From: Castor canadensis
Taxonomy: Eukaryota > Chordata > Mammalia > Rodentia > Castoridae
Assembly (NCBI RefSeq): GCF_047511655.1
Contig: NC_133391.1
Span: 102,709,384 to 102,773,383 of the forward strand
Direction: 5' to 3'
Length of the DNA: 64,000 bases
Part shown: in pieces, positions 12,661 through 26,000 of the stretch
Layout: each line of letters opens with the position of its first letter
Position numbering within the stretch: the first letter of the stretch is position 1
The notes under the pieces: generated by a model
What the model was told of the DNA's origin: nothing
What the model saw: the letters and a program-made list of their open reading frames with translations, nothing else
The model's database searches: none
Made by a program: the position numbers and the translations under genes

Positions 12661-15097
12661 CAACAACTGATAAGCAGGAAAACATTGAAATAAAATAAAA
12701 ACAATGGTTTCCTGCCCTAGCTATATTTTAGATGCAGTTCAGAACATTTTTCTTCTGAGTTAACCAATCCAATATTGAAAACACTATGTGTTTTACTTAT
12801 GTGTAAATTTAACAAGCCCATAGTCACCTATTTAAAAATACTTTCCATTAAATATTTTTAGATAAAAACTTTTTATTGTCAAGATGTGAATTGTATATGC
12901 TTTTAACATATCTGGATATATTTTATACTAATAAAATAGACATAATTATTTAATAGTCCCATCAAATATATATTAAGATAAAGTAATAGCCAAATGTAGA
13001 TATTGCTTCCTAAAAAATAATTCCACCTCCTTACAAATCAAAATATACACAGTAGTAGCATTTAATTATGCACTATTTTCTTTATATTATTGGCCATATA
13101 TATTTTATTACAATATTTAGGAAAGGACAAATTGAATACAATTTTATGTCCTGTGGAGAATATTTTAAAGCTCTACCTTCCCAAGCTAAACATATTTTGT
13201 CCTCAAGAAGTCTTTTCACGAAGCCCTTACAGAGGATGTTTTAAGATTTAAAAATCAATAATAGTTTCTATTTTGTAGCTAGAAGCCTGTTTCTGGACAG
13301 TTTTTCTCATATTCGAATTCACTTATACATCAGGCACACATACATATGGAATTTTTAATCCTTTAAGAACAGCTAATTAAATCTTCTTTTCACCCTGGTT
13401 ACCTCGGGTTTAGGCACGCTGTGTGTGGCACTTCCCGTGGTTTGTCATTCTGCTTTAATGGGGGGGGGGGGAGAACCAGTAAGGCTCAGTAACCACACTG
13501 CATATCAAAATGTCACCATGGCAGCATTTGTCCTCTGAAATGACTCAGCCATTCATTTTGTTGAATCAATATTGAAGCTTTTGAGATTTATTACTTAAGG
13601 CTTGGGAGGAGATGAAGCAAACAAATCCTTCATTCCTAACATCAAGTTCTAGTTAGGCCAAGGTTATGATTTCTGGTTATACTTTATAGCATAAACTATT
13701 AGGCTTCCACTTCTGGCATAATTATCTTGTAATAAGCTTGCATTTGCATTCTTGATAGTACAGTGAAAAATAATTTAAAGTTTCCTAAAACATTCTATAA
13801 GCAGTTGGTAAATACACCAACTGTTGAATTCAAATAGTTAATTTCCTAGAAAGTGTCAGGCAGGGGGATGATGTAAATCTTTTGATGTAAAACCTATAAA
13901 TCTTTGATGTAAAACTCTTTAAATTCCATTTTTATATATTCATCTTGAAACATAATTAATAAGAACCAAAGTAAGCATATTACATACCAAGTATTTCTGT
14001 AAATCACTTCCATTTAACAACACCAACCATCTTCATTCAACAAATATAAAATGATAAAACTAACCTTTCTATTTTAAAATACTGAGTTTTCTCAAAGACT
14101 TTTGTTATAATCACATAAATTTTTGGTGTTCAGGGTCACAAAATGAATCTGATTTCTCAATTCAAGCACTCTCTGAGTACATTTTCAGTTATACTGGGTT
14201 AAGTTCAGTGCAGAGCTCATCCATGCTGCCTTAAAATGAAATTATGAGAAATTCTCATGACTACAACTGCCTGACAAGACCCTGAAGTGCCTTGAAGCTT
14301 CATTTACATGTCAAGTCAGGCCAAAGTGAAAGAGGACATATTTCTCTTCAGTTTTCCTACTTTGGATCTCTTTCCAGGAGTGAAGAATCTCCTACATAAC
14401 ATCCCACAGGCTAGGTCAGTCCTGTTAGATCTGCACAAGATTTGAATTTAGGAAAATAATCCTAAATGGGAAGAGTCTACACCAGATAACCTGATGAAGT
14501 CATCCATGCTGAGCTATAAGAAAAGCTCTCCCAGGACCCCTAAGCTCTACCAAGAATTTCTCTGATCTGAGGTAATGTTTATTTTACCAGTGGCTGCAAG
14601 CAAACAAAGCCACTGGAAACAAAGCCTCCTCTGTCTATTCCCATATGGGTGGGAAAATGAAGCCCTGGGAGAAAGATTGGCATACAAGGGCATCATGCAG
14701 GGCCTTGTAAAGGTTGCACCTTACATGTGGTACCTCATCCATTTAGCACAGTCATCTCTGCTAGAAGGTTTAAACTTCAGTTTGGAGTGTTCTACCTTTC
14801 CAATCATATTGAAATGCATATAATAACTATACTCTGCAGAAAGTTTTAATGCTTTGTGTGAAGGTTTTATGTAAGTCAGGTCCTATCAGAAAACTTGTGC
14901 TAGAAGTGCCTTACTTTTTGGAAAATAAAAAAGTCTTTTAAGTTTTTCTCTTTGTAAAGTTCTGTGAAAGTGAAATAGCTGTTAAAGTTGTTCTTGGAAG
15001 TGTACTATGCAGACAACACAGCTTCGGCATTGAATTAGAGCAATCCCACAGGGAATACTCCCAAACAAATAGAGCACCCTTATGTTCCTCAGGTCTT

Positions 15098-15145
15098 TTC
15101 TTTTCTTTCTTTCTTTTTTCCTTTCTTTTCTAGCTTTTCTTTTCT
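15098..15145. repeat. Polypyrimidine (CTTT)n tract
   Basis: About 48 bases of C and T with CTTT periodicity and almost no purines. Confidence 0.75.
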
Positions 15146-16280
15146 TCCCAATTTAAGGAAGTGAATTGTGATTATTTCCTATAAGAAATGCTGAGCTAGT
15201 TAATTTCTGATAATTATAAAATCACGGGTGGCCAGTAGTTCAAAAGAAAATCTTTTCCAAATAAAATTAATTATGAGAAGAGACTTTGACTGTGTTCCTT
15301 TATCCACTGCCAAAATGCAGTATCAATAGAACAGAATATGAAAGCTGTATCTTTGATATGAAGGTACTGAAAGTATTCATCTTTTTGGTGGTTGTTCTGC
15401 CACATATGGAATGGAATAAAAGGAAAAAGAATTATGCAGCATCAAGTTGAATCATGCAAGTATAAAGCAGGAAAGACAAATTATAACCAGATGATATATG
15501 TCCCTACATTTTATTTTTAAATTTTTCATTGATATCACCAGGCAGTCAATGCACTGTACTGGCAGTATGAAGTAATTGAAAATGACATATTAAAAAAAAA
15601 AACTTAGACTAACATATATTATCATTCAAATAGAAAATATTTGGAGAAATAATGACTTCAATACATCAATATTAGGCTGAACTACATGAAATTGATATTT
15701 TTCTCTCATAAATGGTCAAATATTGGCAAAACGGTTGAATAATAGCCATTTCATATGGTTCAAACTAATACATAATTTTCTTAACTTAAAATGGCAGTCA
15801 CCTCTGTCTGTCACCATCACTCATTAGAATGGCATTTATTTAATCTCCATTTATTTTATTTAAATTTTAAGTTTTAAGCCTCTTCATATGGAATGGTTCC
15901 ATAAACACATGAATCAATTGATATCTTCCCTCCCACCCCCTTCAACTCAGATTTATAAAAAGTGTCTCACTCCTCTGGGCCTCCTCTCAGCCATCATGAG
16001 GTGCTTTAAGAGAGCCTTCTTGTTTGAGATGATGATAGGAGAATACTTTTGTACATTTGAAGAAGCAGATCAACTCTGCTTTTGTATTCCTTCTATGAAG
16101 TGGTAATATAAGCAAAGTGCCAGGCTTTCTCACTGTGGTACCTCAAAGGTCCCAGAGGAAGGTACTATAAGCATATTGAGGGACAAGAGAGTCTGAGAGG
16201 AAGGGCTAGAGGACACTAGAGCAGAATTTAGTTCCATTTGTAGTAATGGAACTAGAAGGCAAGGTCAAGTCCCAGGTCTA

Positions 16281-16576
16281 CACTCTTGGGGATATACCCA
16301 AAAGACTGTTACTCCAGAGGCACCTGCACATCCATGTTTATTGCGGCACTATTCACAATAGCCAAGTTATGGAAACAGCCAAGATGCCCCAGCGCTGACG
16401 AATGGATTAAGAAAATGTGGTATCTATACACAATGGAATTCTATGCAGCCATGAAGAAGAATGAAATGTTATCATTCGCTGGCAAATGGATGGAATTGGA
16501 GAACATCATTCTGAGTGAGGTTAGCCTGGCCCAAAAGACCAAAAATCATATGTTCTCCCTCATATGTGGACATTAG
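16281..16576 (+). pseudogene. L1 ORF2p C-terminal fragment
   Basis: One open frame covers the whole coding part of the truncated L1. It reads ...LLGIYPKD..., then FIAALFTIAKLWKQP, DEWIKKMWYLYTMEFYAAM and KWMELENIILSEVSLAQK, and stops with TAG at 16,574-16,576. This is the conserved C-terminal domain of L1 ORF2p, downstream of the reverse transcriptase. It has no start or catalytic part and so is a fossil fragment. Confidence 0.92.
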
Positions 16577-16949
16577 ATCAAGGGCAAACACAACAATGGG
16601 ATTGGACTATGAGCACATGATAAAAGCAAGAGCACACAAGGAAGGGGTGAGGATAGGTAAGACACCTAAAAAACTAGCTAGCATTTGTTGCCCTTAACGC
16701 AGAGAAACTAAAGCAGATACCTTAAAGCAACTGAGGCCAATAGGAAAAGGGGAACAGGTACTAGAGAAAAGGTTAGATCAAAAAGAATTAACCTAGAAGG
16801 TAACACCCACGCACAGGAAATCAATGTGAGTCAACTCCCTGTATAGCTATCCTTATCTCAACCAGCAAAAACCCTTGTTCCTTCCTATTATTGCTTATAC
16901 TCTCTCTACAACAAAATTAGAAATAAGGGCAAAATAGTTTCTGCTGGGT

Positions 16950-17012
16950 ATTGGGGGGGGAGAGGGAGGGGGTGGGGTGGGTGGTAAGGGAGGAGGTGGG
17001 GGCAGGGGGGAG
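16950..17012 (+). other. G-rich tract of the L1 3' UTR
   Basis: Several G-runs of three to eight lie within about 60 bases and are compatible with a G-quadruplex. G-rich 3' UTR tracts are a known L1 feature. Confidence 0.7.
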
Positions 17013-18599
17013 AAATGACCCAAGCCTTGTATGCACATATGAATAATAAAAGAAAAATGAAAAAAAAAAAGTCCCAGGTCTAATCAGAAACACCACATTT
17101 CCTCAAAGTCTAGGGAGAAAGCCTAACACTAGAAATAGAAAGCAAATTTAAAAGATTAGAGGCTCCCTTACCTTAGGAGCAGTTTAAAAGGAAGGAAGAA
17201 AGTTGGAGTGGGAAGAGGGGCTGAAAAGGACTGAATTGGAAAAGAAAAATAACTTTGCTACTGAGTGTTGACTGTATGACCAAGTTTAAAGATACAGTAC
17301 TATAGGGTGGGGTGAGAGGTAGGCAGATGACTATATTACACAGCCCAGCAGCCAGAACAGAACCAATATCCAAATGACTGATTGATGCTCAGACAACTAT
17401 CCAAAGTTGTCTCCCATTGGAGGGCAGATTGGGGTGGTGATACTGAAATAATTTCCGGTTGTCAGTGACAATGTACTCCACCAAATATTTGGAAGAGTTC
17501 TATTTGCAGTTCTCACAAAGGCAATATAGCATACAATTGTGAACAATCTCATAGGAAAACAGCTCCTCCTAAATCATTGTCAAAGGTCAGAGGCATTCTG
17601 GAAGTTACTGACAAAGTAGGTCTTTCGTGGAGTTCAGTGTAAGACTAACCTGAAGAGGAAATCCTGGAAAGGATTTCAACACCTAAGCAGATGGTTTATT
17701 GAATTAAGTTAGGTTTGTTCTTTCTCACCACTGACTCATTAAACCTTCATGGTTAATAGTCTTTTCTGTCCTAGCATGAAATCATGGGTAGATTCCAGGT
17801 TTCACATTCGTTTTCAGTTATTAACAAGTTGTCTCATTTCTCAAATAGTATAAACCAAACTTAATCTCCCATTTAGCTCTGGGAGTTAATTCTTGTCTTT
17901 TTTGAGTCTGGTACAGGCTGTAATGCCTACAGAGAAGAAAGAGGATGTGGTTATTCTTTTTCTTGATTCCTTCCAACTCTTATATTTACCCCTTTCACTG
18001 TGCTCTTTTATAAATCCTTCATGGTTGACAATCAGGAAAAGATATAAGAGAGGTAAAGAAAGGTTATTTCCTAAACAAGTTCTTTGGAGACTTCCATCTG
18101 TGGGGATACTGTATGTAGGCTAGACATCCCTGGGCAGGCCACTTGCAGTTAAGTTCCCAGCTTCTGTCTTTTGGAAGCTCATCACAGATGCTGTCTGTGG
18201 GGTCAATTCATCCTTCATAGGTCTTTGGGTATAGTAACTTTACAAATGTAGAGACTTTTGTTACATCTGCATCTGGTTCTCAGAACCACAACTTTTCCCC
18301 CGCCATTATTAAAGATTCAATGCAAAGTCAAACACACTCTTTGACTTTTTCAGGATGATTCAAATACTAGTCCCTCGGTTTCTCAAACTCAGTGTCAAGT
18401 TTTGCCAGTAATTCTCTGACTTTCCATTACTTTTGCCTAAGGCTGGTAGAGATGGAATGTACAACACAATGTCAGCTCTCTCTAAAGGAATTCTCAATAC
18501 AAGTTTCAGGATTCATCTCCTGACCTCCACTTTACACATCCCAGAGGTGAATGGTGAGCTAAGAATCACAAAATCCGTTATTGATCTCTTTACAATGGA

Positions 18600-18790
18600 A
18601 TATTATGCAATATTGCAGAATCTGGAACAACTGCATTGGGAATTTTGCTCTACTATTAACCTTAGATAAGATACTTAACCTCATTGTCCTTATGTACAAA
18701 GCACTTAAATCTATGAGCAATAAAAGCAATAGGCATGGCACAAAGTTGTTTTTAAAATTAAATGCACTAAGTACTTAAAAGAATGCCCCA
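18600..18790 (+). repeat. MIR SINE fragment
   Basis: 'aaccttagataagatactta' followed by 'acctcattgtccttatgtac' and 'ggcatggcacaaag' keep the MIR core order, though strongly diverged. Confidence 0.45.
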
Positions 18791-19247
18791 CCATCAATAA
18801 TAAGGCAAAAGAACATCATGTACCCTCTGATATAATGAACTAAGAAATGCCTACCATCACCAATGCAGGATTATTAACAAAAAAATTTAATCTGAATACA
18901 ATCATAAGGAAACAATCACACAAACCATAATTGAGGTACAAAACAACTACAGTCTTAATTTTTAAAAAATATAAAAATCAGGTCAGATAGTAATATCAAT
19001 ATAGAGGAAGAGGAACTAGGGAATGCTTCTCGATTAAAAGAAACTAAAGAAACATGACAGCTAAATGCAATGCATGATCGTTGATTAAATCCTGGACCTT
19101 GTTTTAAAATAAATTAAAAACCACAAGGAGAAACCCAGAGAGGACATCTTTGAAAAATGTTGGATATTTAGATATCATATAAGTGTTAGAGAATAATAGT
19201 ATATTTCTTGAGTGATAATTATGTTGTGGATATGTAAAAGAATACCT

Positions 19248-19248
<1 letters not shown>

Positions 19249-19272
<24 letters not shown>
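19249..19272. repeat. (AT)n microsatellite
   Basis: An AT dinucleotide run directly abuts the poly-T (inverted A-tail) of the adjacent SINE. Confidence 0.85.
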
Positions 19273-19281
<9 letters not shown>

Positions 19282-19572
19282 TTTTTGGCAGTACTGGGCT
19301 TTGAACTTAGAGTTTCATGCTTAGCTAGGCAAGCACTTGAATGCTTGAGCCATGCCTCTAGTCCTTTTTTGCTCTGGTTATTCTTGAGATAGGGTGTCGC
19401 TTTTTGACCAGACTGTGCCATGATTCTCCTATTTTTGCTTCCTGCAATAACTGAAATGACAGGTGTACACCACCAGGCCCAACCATTTCTGTTGAGATGG
19501 GGTCTTGTGAACTTTTTCCTGGGGCTGGTCATGAGCTGAGTCTCTTCCAGTCTCAGCCATTGGTGCTAGGCT
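19273..19572 (-). repeat. Composite SINE (B1-B1-ID trimer)
   Basis: On the plus strand it reads poly-T, then inverted ID ('ggcagtactgggctttgaac', 'tgagccatgcctctag'), inverted B1 ending near 'caccaggccc', then a second inverted B1 ('tgttgagatggggtcttg'). It lies on the minus strand. Confidence 0.8.
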
Positions 19573-20514
19573 AAGAATATATTAATTTTAGGAGATTTAT
19601 GCTCAAGTATTTAGGGACAAAGTGCCATGATATCTGTAATGCAAAATATTGTATTAAAAATAAAACAGTCCCATATACATAATAAATTTCTTAGAATAAT
19701 ACCTGCCACATAATAAATAATCACTAAGGGTAAATTGGGTATTATTAGCATAGAAATCTAGACAACAGGAAAAATCACATTTTAAATTATTGAATTTTGA
19801 ATCAAATTGACAATGTGTTAAATTATGAATTTCCTAGGCCAACACCCTGTTTACCTACCATTCATAGCCCCCACAGTGATGATTTTAGTGGTAATTCTGC
19901 TGAGGTTCCTAACCTCACTTCCTTCATCCTTATGGATCCCTGGAACTGTTCTCTCCCTGGACACCTTAGTTTTAACTGTACAGATAGAGTCTTCTCTGTC
20001 TCTTTCCTTTCACCCCCATCTTTCCTTTCTTTAACTTCTCCACTCCTCCCATTAATAATATAGCTTCTAAACCTCTCATCTACATTTTGGTAGTTAATGT
20101 GACCAGAACATTTTTTCTAGTTATGCTTTAATGTGTAACATTTAGATTCACAATTGACTTATATTAGAAAGTCGTGTGAACTTTAAGACCCAGATGGTAA
20201 CTTGGCTTAGATAATTTTGAGATCATATCTTTTGGTATAGATCACTGGCTCTCAGTAAAATGTCTTTGCTCTCTTAAAAATTGAAGACCTAAGCTTTTGA
20301 TCATGTGAGTAGTAAATATCAATGTTTATAATAATAAAAATTAAAACCAAGAGCAATTTAAAATACGTATTTAACAACTCAAGAACAAACCAATTTCATG
20401 TTAATATATTTTTATGGAAATATATTTTCTAAGACAAAAGTATTTAATGAAATCAGTGGTGTTTTACCAATCTCCTTAGTGTCTGATACAATAGGAGATA
20501 GCTAGATTAATTTT

Positions 20515-21484
20515 TTTGAATCATGGTAAAGTACACATAGCATGAAAGTTACTATTTTTAAATGCAGTCACTTGTTATTCCTCCTTCCTCCTAGCCCTTG
20601 GCAATAACTAATCTGCTTTCTGTCTCAATATGTCATATATAAATGGAATCATACAATATGTGAACTTGTGCCTAGCTTCTTTCATGTACCACAATCTTTT
20701 CAAGGTTCATCCGTGTTGTATTGTATAGCAATACTTCATTCCTTCAACATGAATATATAGTCCACATTTTATTTAACTCTACATCTGTTGATAGGCATTT
20801 GAGTTTTTTCTACCTTTTGAGTATTAATGATTACTGCTGTAATGAACAATTTTTTGTTCAGCACCTGTTTTAATTCTCTTGAGCATACATCTAGGAGAAT
20901 TGCTGGGTCAGATGGTAAGTGTATTTTTCGTTTTTTGAGGAATTGTCAAACTGTTTTCCATGGCAGCTGCACCATTTTACATTCCACCAGCAATATATTA
21001 CAGTTCTAATTTCCTTACATCCTTATCCACAATTATTATTTTCCATTTTAAAAATTGTGCCCTAAGTGTCACTTCATTATGGTTTTGATTTGCATTTCCA
21101 TAATGACTAATGATATTAAGCATCTTTTCATATGCTTATTGGTCATTCACATATCTTCTTTGGAGGAATGTCTATTCAAGTCCATGGCTGATTGCTTAAT
21201 TGAATCATTTTCTTTTTGTTGTGGAGCTATAAGAGTTCATTATGCTTCTGTATACTTGAACGGATACAGATATGACTGACAAATATTCTCTCTCATTCTA
21301 TGAGAGGTGTTTTGTCACCCACTTGATAGTGCCCTTGATGCCTAAAAGTTTTGAGCACTGTTGAAGTCCAATTTATCTTTTTCTTTCGTCATTTGTATTT
21401 TGTCTCATATCTTTAAAAAAGTTGCCAAATTCAGCACCATGAAAGTTTATGCTACGTCTTCTTCTAAGAGTTTTCATTATTTTT
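20515..21484 (-). mobile_element. Ancient L1 fragment (L1M type), 3' part
   Basis: The plus strand reads the reverse complement of L1 ORF2/3' sequence: 'ggaattgctgggtca'-like 'gagaattgctgggtcagatg', 'actgttttccatggcagctg', 'gttttgatttgcatttcc', 'catcttttcatatgcttatt', 'gaagtccaatttatc'. Frames are broken throughout. The same element resumes at about 22,020 after an unrelated insert. Confidence 0.8.
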
Positions 21485-21689
21485 TATTTTAAAATGTTTG
21501 TGTTAAACCAGGAGCTTATCTCTGGTTTGATCTGGATATTCAAAGGACATACAAATCTAACCATTTTGTTCCAGTCTAGTAAGAAAGAGAAAGCAGGATC
21601 CCTATTCTGTCTGGAAACAGTGGGCTGATGGGAGGTTTCCTTAAAGTTTCTGTGGTAACCAGTGGGTTCCTTTCTAGGACACCAGTAAC

Positions 21690-21835
21690 TCCCTGATCTT
21701 GGGCAGGGTAGTCACTATGTGCAGTCACTCAGTGTTTTCATCCATAAAGTGGAGATTATGTCTACCTTGTAGGATCATTGCAGGATTAAATCTGATAATG
21801 TATATGAAATATCTGGGAATAACTCAGATGTTTGT
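21690..21835 (+). repeat. MIR SINE inside the L1 interruption
   Basis: 'tcttgggcagggtagtcac', 'catccataaagtggagatt', 'ctaccttgtaggatcattgc' and 'aggattaaatctgataatg' match the MIR core in order. Confidence 0.7.
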
Positions 21836-22019
21836 TCCCTTCTGGAAGAGAGAAACAAACTCTTCACCTAAGATAAGTATGTTTTTACCAGAGTTGCTCT
21901 AAGCAATACTGAAGTACTGAAAAAGTATATCCAAAGTATTTGTTGGGATATAAATCACATAAATTGTATTTATACTAATGGTCAGATTATAATAAGTTCA
22001 TATGAGAAAATAAAATAAA

Positions 22020-22722
22020 TCTTTGAGTTAAACTTTGTGTATGATTTGAGGTAGGAGTCCAAATTCATTTTTTTGAGTGTGAAGATCCATCTGTCCCATC
22101 ACCACTTGTTACTCTTTTTCCATAGAATGGCTCTGACACATTTTTCAAAAAAAAATTGAATATACATGTGGGTGTGAGTTGAATTCTGAACTCTTAATTC
22201 TATAATATTAATCTAGATGTATATTCTTATGTGGGCACATATTATTTTGATTATAATAGCTTTGTAGCAAGTTTCGAAGTTGAAAAATGTTAGTCTTCCA
22301 CCTTTGCTCTTCTTTTAGGATCCCATGTCATTTGATATCAATTTTAGAATTAGTTTTCTCAATTCTCAAACAAGGCCATTGAGATTTTGATAAAAATTGA
22401 ATTGAACTTGTAAGTATTTTTCAAGAGTATTATCATCTTAACAATATGAACTCTTCCAATCCATCAATACCTGATGCCTTCCATTGTTTAGACATTCTTT
22501 TAATTCCCATAAGCATTATTTATAGTTTTCAGTGTGCAAGTCTTGTAGAACATTAACTGCCCATTTTCTGTTTTATTCTTTTTGATGCTATTCAAAATGG
22601 AATTCCTTTCTTAACTTTCTTTCCAGATCCTTCATTGATAGTGTGTAGAAATGCCAGTGATTTCACTGTGTTATCTTGGATCCTGCAACTTTGCTAAAGT
22701 CACTTACTAGTTCTATTACAGG
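22020..22722 (-). mobile_element. Ancient L1 fragment (L1M type), continuation
   Basis: It resumes the inverted L1 exactly where the upstream fragment stops: 'tttgagttaaactttgtgt', 'gtatgatttgaggtaggagt', 'agctttgtagcaagtttcg', 'ttttcagtgtgcaagtcttg', 'attctttttgatgctattc', 'ggatcctgcaactttgct'. Together the two pieces cover about 1.7 kb of old L1. Confidence 0.8.
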
Positions 22723-25199
22723 TGTGTGTTACATTTACTCAGGATTCAGTCTGTTTCTATGTGCTGTTTGGCTCAAGTTTATGAAAAAACAATATGGCCT
22801 CACATGAATACATAGTTGGAATAGGGAAAGGGATCATAACAGGTTTTATATCATTGTGGATATTCTTCTTTGATAACATATCAAAACTCAATAAATGATA
22901 GTTTCTTAAAGGTTAGTTGCAATGTAGCAGTAAGAGTTTTTTTTTTTTACTTAGTCATATTAAAATCTCTTGACCTTACATTTGGTTAGATCTTTTGTCT
23001 ATGCATGATTTAATGTAGATTACTTTTCTGGAAAATATTGGCTCACTGAGTTATTCAGATTTTACAGATGTTGACAAATTTCATTATGTGACATTTAGAA
23101 AATCACATTGTTAATATCACCACCAATCTCCTCACAAAATACTCCTAGTTTTGGAAACCCATCAACCTCACAGGAGCGATACAAGTTCTCTAAAATTCTA
23201 TTTTTGCTTCAGAACTTGAGTTTCATCAATGGTAGCAAATACTGTCTTGCTTCCTTTGAAGAAACTGGGTTATTTATCCATTTTCAAAAAAATGTCACCA
23301 ATATCCAGATGATTCACCATAACTTTTCTCTCGGTTATGTGTTCTAGTAACAAGAACGCCCTCTAGAGACATGGGTTGTTCAGATCCCAAATCAAACAAG
23401 GCTACCAGAGCTTTTGCTACTGATGACCGCTGGACTCTGAGTGCAGCAGAAGACTTTATGTTTATTTTCCATTTCATCAGAAAGAATTATAAAAGACCAT
23501 ATACTCAAAGGTTAAAATTTAATACAATGAATATTTTTTACTGCTTAATCAAAGAACATTTAAAAGAGAACATTCCTTTTTATCTTTTATTTATTCATTT
23601 CTAATGAGGAGAGAAAAATAGGAGTGGAGAATGCAGTGACTACTAATATAGTTTGGTGAGACTGCCCTCATTCATACTAAGGATTCACTATTAGAGCAAG
23701 CGATAGCACTATTGGCAAGAACAACTTGTTAGAAATATTGTGAAAATGCTGAGGGTCTTGTGAGGGGGTTTGGGGATTGGTTGAGGTCTGCAGAACACAC
23801 TTTAACAACAGATGATGTAGATATTAAAGTATTAATTTTGCAGAGGTTGCCTTAATTTCATAAATGTTGGAAGTGGTAGACATTGCTATTCTTATCGTTA
23901 TCTTGTTGACATATTCCAGTACCTTAGCAATACATGTAGGCATTCTTATTACACATATAACATGTGACAGTAGTCTCTTCTAGTTTTTATGAGACCATAA
24001 ATTTAATGAGTAAAAGACAGATATTGAGAGAAAGGTGCATGATTCAGGAAAGGTAGCATAGAGCAGGAAGAGGAAAAAATTTATTAGAAACTCTTTTTTG
24101 TATACTCATCAAATCCACCTCCAAACTGTCCCACTAACTTGCTAAAACCAAATAAAGGAAAAGGGATAACATATCTATTTCTAAAACAGATTATGTATTG
24201 GTTTTATGACTTTGCCTTATAAGTAACCACAACTATTTTTATACAAAAAAAAATCATTATTTCCCAAGCTAATGGCCTCTTTCATACCAGCATTAATTAT
24301 AAAGCTTATATAAATTATTCTCCACAAAGCCAAGGCTAATACTCAAGGAATTTTCCTTGGAGGATTGTGGTAGTAAAATATTTATTTTTCAAAGAAGTTA
24401 TTCAAAAGATAGGATTTAGAAATCTTCATAAAGTAAATATTCATTTATATTGTGGTATGCTATCTAACCAAATCTGTAGTAAGATCTTAAGGACAGTAAT
24501 GAAAAGGATGTTAATCAAGTTTCAATTCATACAATTTGATTCTCCTACAAAATAACACATTAGATTTAGATCTGAAAAACTGAGGAAAATAATCCCTTTT
24601 CAAAACAACAAAGAAATGAACTTCTGTATGTTTCTTCTTAACAGATTCCTCATTGATCAGCATATGTCATTGCCAAACAGGATTCTACATGGCAAAGAGG
24701 GAAGTTTTCACTACTCTTGCCATATACCCCACTGAGTAAATCCAAGTGTGAAACACCCTTTGAAGTCAGTAGGCATTCTTTGCTTCAAATAGTTCTGAAG
24801 GGATTTAGAAGCTAGACAGGATTAAGCTTTGGAAGAAAGGGAAAAATTCAACTCAACCTTAACTGTAAATAAAAGAAAACATGATGAGAAGAAAAACCTT
24901 ACTTAGATCCACCAATCACTACAGTGGTAAATATGGCTTATTTAGAACTAAAAGAGAAAAAAAGAGACCTTAAGTATAGAGTCACTATCAATGTATGCAA
25001 GAAAGAATTCATGAAAAATATTTTTAAAACCAAAATTGAACATCCTTGTAGACTTGGAGGTGTTGAAGAAAAAATTTTAAATCCAGTGCTTTTAATCCAA
25101 ATCAGTGTGATAGTTGGTGTTCCTTTCTGGTCCAAGTCAACTCCCCTACCTGAGTTACTGTAATAGACTCCTAAGCATGTCTTTGCATTCTGATCCTCC

Positions 25200-25760
25200 T
25201 ATGGGATCATTTAAAAGGGTAGACAAGTTGTCCTTTCCTCAGAATCCTCCAATGGTTTCCTGTTTAGAGTGAAAACCCAAGACCCTGCAATGGTCTACAA
25301 AGTCCTATCCAAATTGGCTCTCTCAGACCTCATCTGGAGACCACTCCCTCCTTGTACAAACTGCTCAGCCACGCTGGCATCTTGCTGTTCCTTGGGTTCT
25401 GCTACCATGAACAACTTGGTTGTTTTCTCTTATGAGCAAGTTCTCCTCTCAGGTGTCAACATGACTTGAAGGCTCACTCTCTTCAGGTTTTGTCTATCAC
25501 CTTTTCAGCCAGACTGTCCTTTACCCACTCACTCTATGAGAAATGCAACCCCCCATCCCGACACAAGCCCTCCTTCCCCATTTAATTTTGTTTTGTCAAT
25601 TTACCAACATCTAATACACTAATTTTCCATTTATTTATTTATTTTATCTAGTTCCCTGCCCCTCCCCCTAGAATACAAGCTCCATGAGGAAAAGGATTTA
25701 AGCCTGTTTGTTCCTGTATGTTCCCAGTGTTTGCTGACTGAACAGGTGCCATGTCTGTCT
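25200..25760 (+). repeat. Ancient interspersed repeat, L2-like
   Basis: The words 'ctccaatggtttcctgttta', 'caatggtctacaaagtccta', 'gctggcatcttgctgttcc', 'agaatacaagctccatgagg' occur in the order of a common ancient LINE-2-like 3' region. The family assignment is from memory and uncertain. Confidence 0.45.
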
Positions 25761-26000
25761 CTATTTTGTCAGATAAGCACTATATTCACCCTATGCTTAT
25801 TTCATGATTCTTAACATAAGCATGGAAACTTTGCTTTTGAATTTGGTTTGGTTCTTTAGATACTGTTGATTTAGCAGAGGTTTGTCACAGAAGCGGTCTC
25901 TAACTATCTGGAAAGACCTAGACTGGAATAAGAAGATGCTATTGTTATTTTCATCTCTATATATGCTTACCCAATCCCTAACATCCTTCTTTTGTTATTC

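Larger units (their letters stand above)
6266..16268. other. Intergenic DNA, ADGRV1 to LYSMD3 (part 1)
   Basis: I see no exon or gene with recognisable protein similarity. It contains MIR fragments (about 6,370-6,465 and 12,500-12,660), a MaLR-type LTR (7,680-8,035), an (AC)n run (10,691-10,714), an old LINE-like segment near 8,190-8,430, a G-run at 13,460-13,471 and a pyrimidine (CTTT)n tract at about 15,098-15,145. The short open frames are scattered, lack codon bias and match no family I know. Confidence 0.6.
16269..17082 (+). mobile_element. Young 5'-truncated L1 with target-site duplications
   Basis: The insert (16,281-17,070) carries the last 98 or so codons of L1 ORF2, then a 3' UTR with a strong G-rich tract (about 16,950-17,012), 'ataataaaag' and an A-tail. 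It is flanked by the exact 12-bp direct repeat gtcccaggtcta at 16,269-16,280 and 17,071-17,082 (14 bp if the two preceding As are counted). The clean duplication, the intact C-terminal frame and the A-tail point to a recent insertion by target-primed reverse transcription. Severe 5' truncation removed ORF1, the endonuclease and the reverse transcriptase, so the copy cannot move by itself. Confidence 0.92.
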
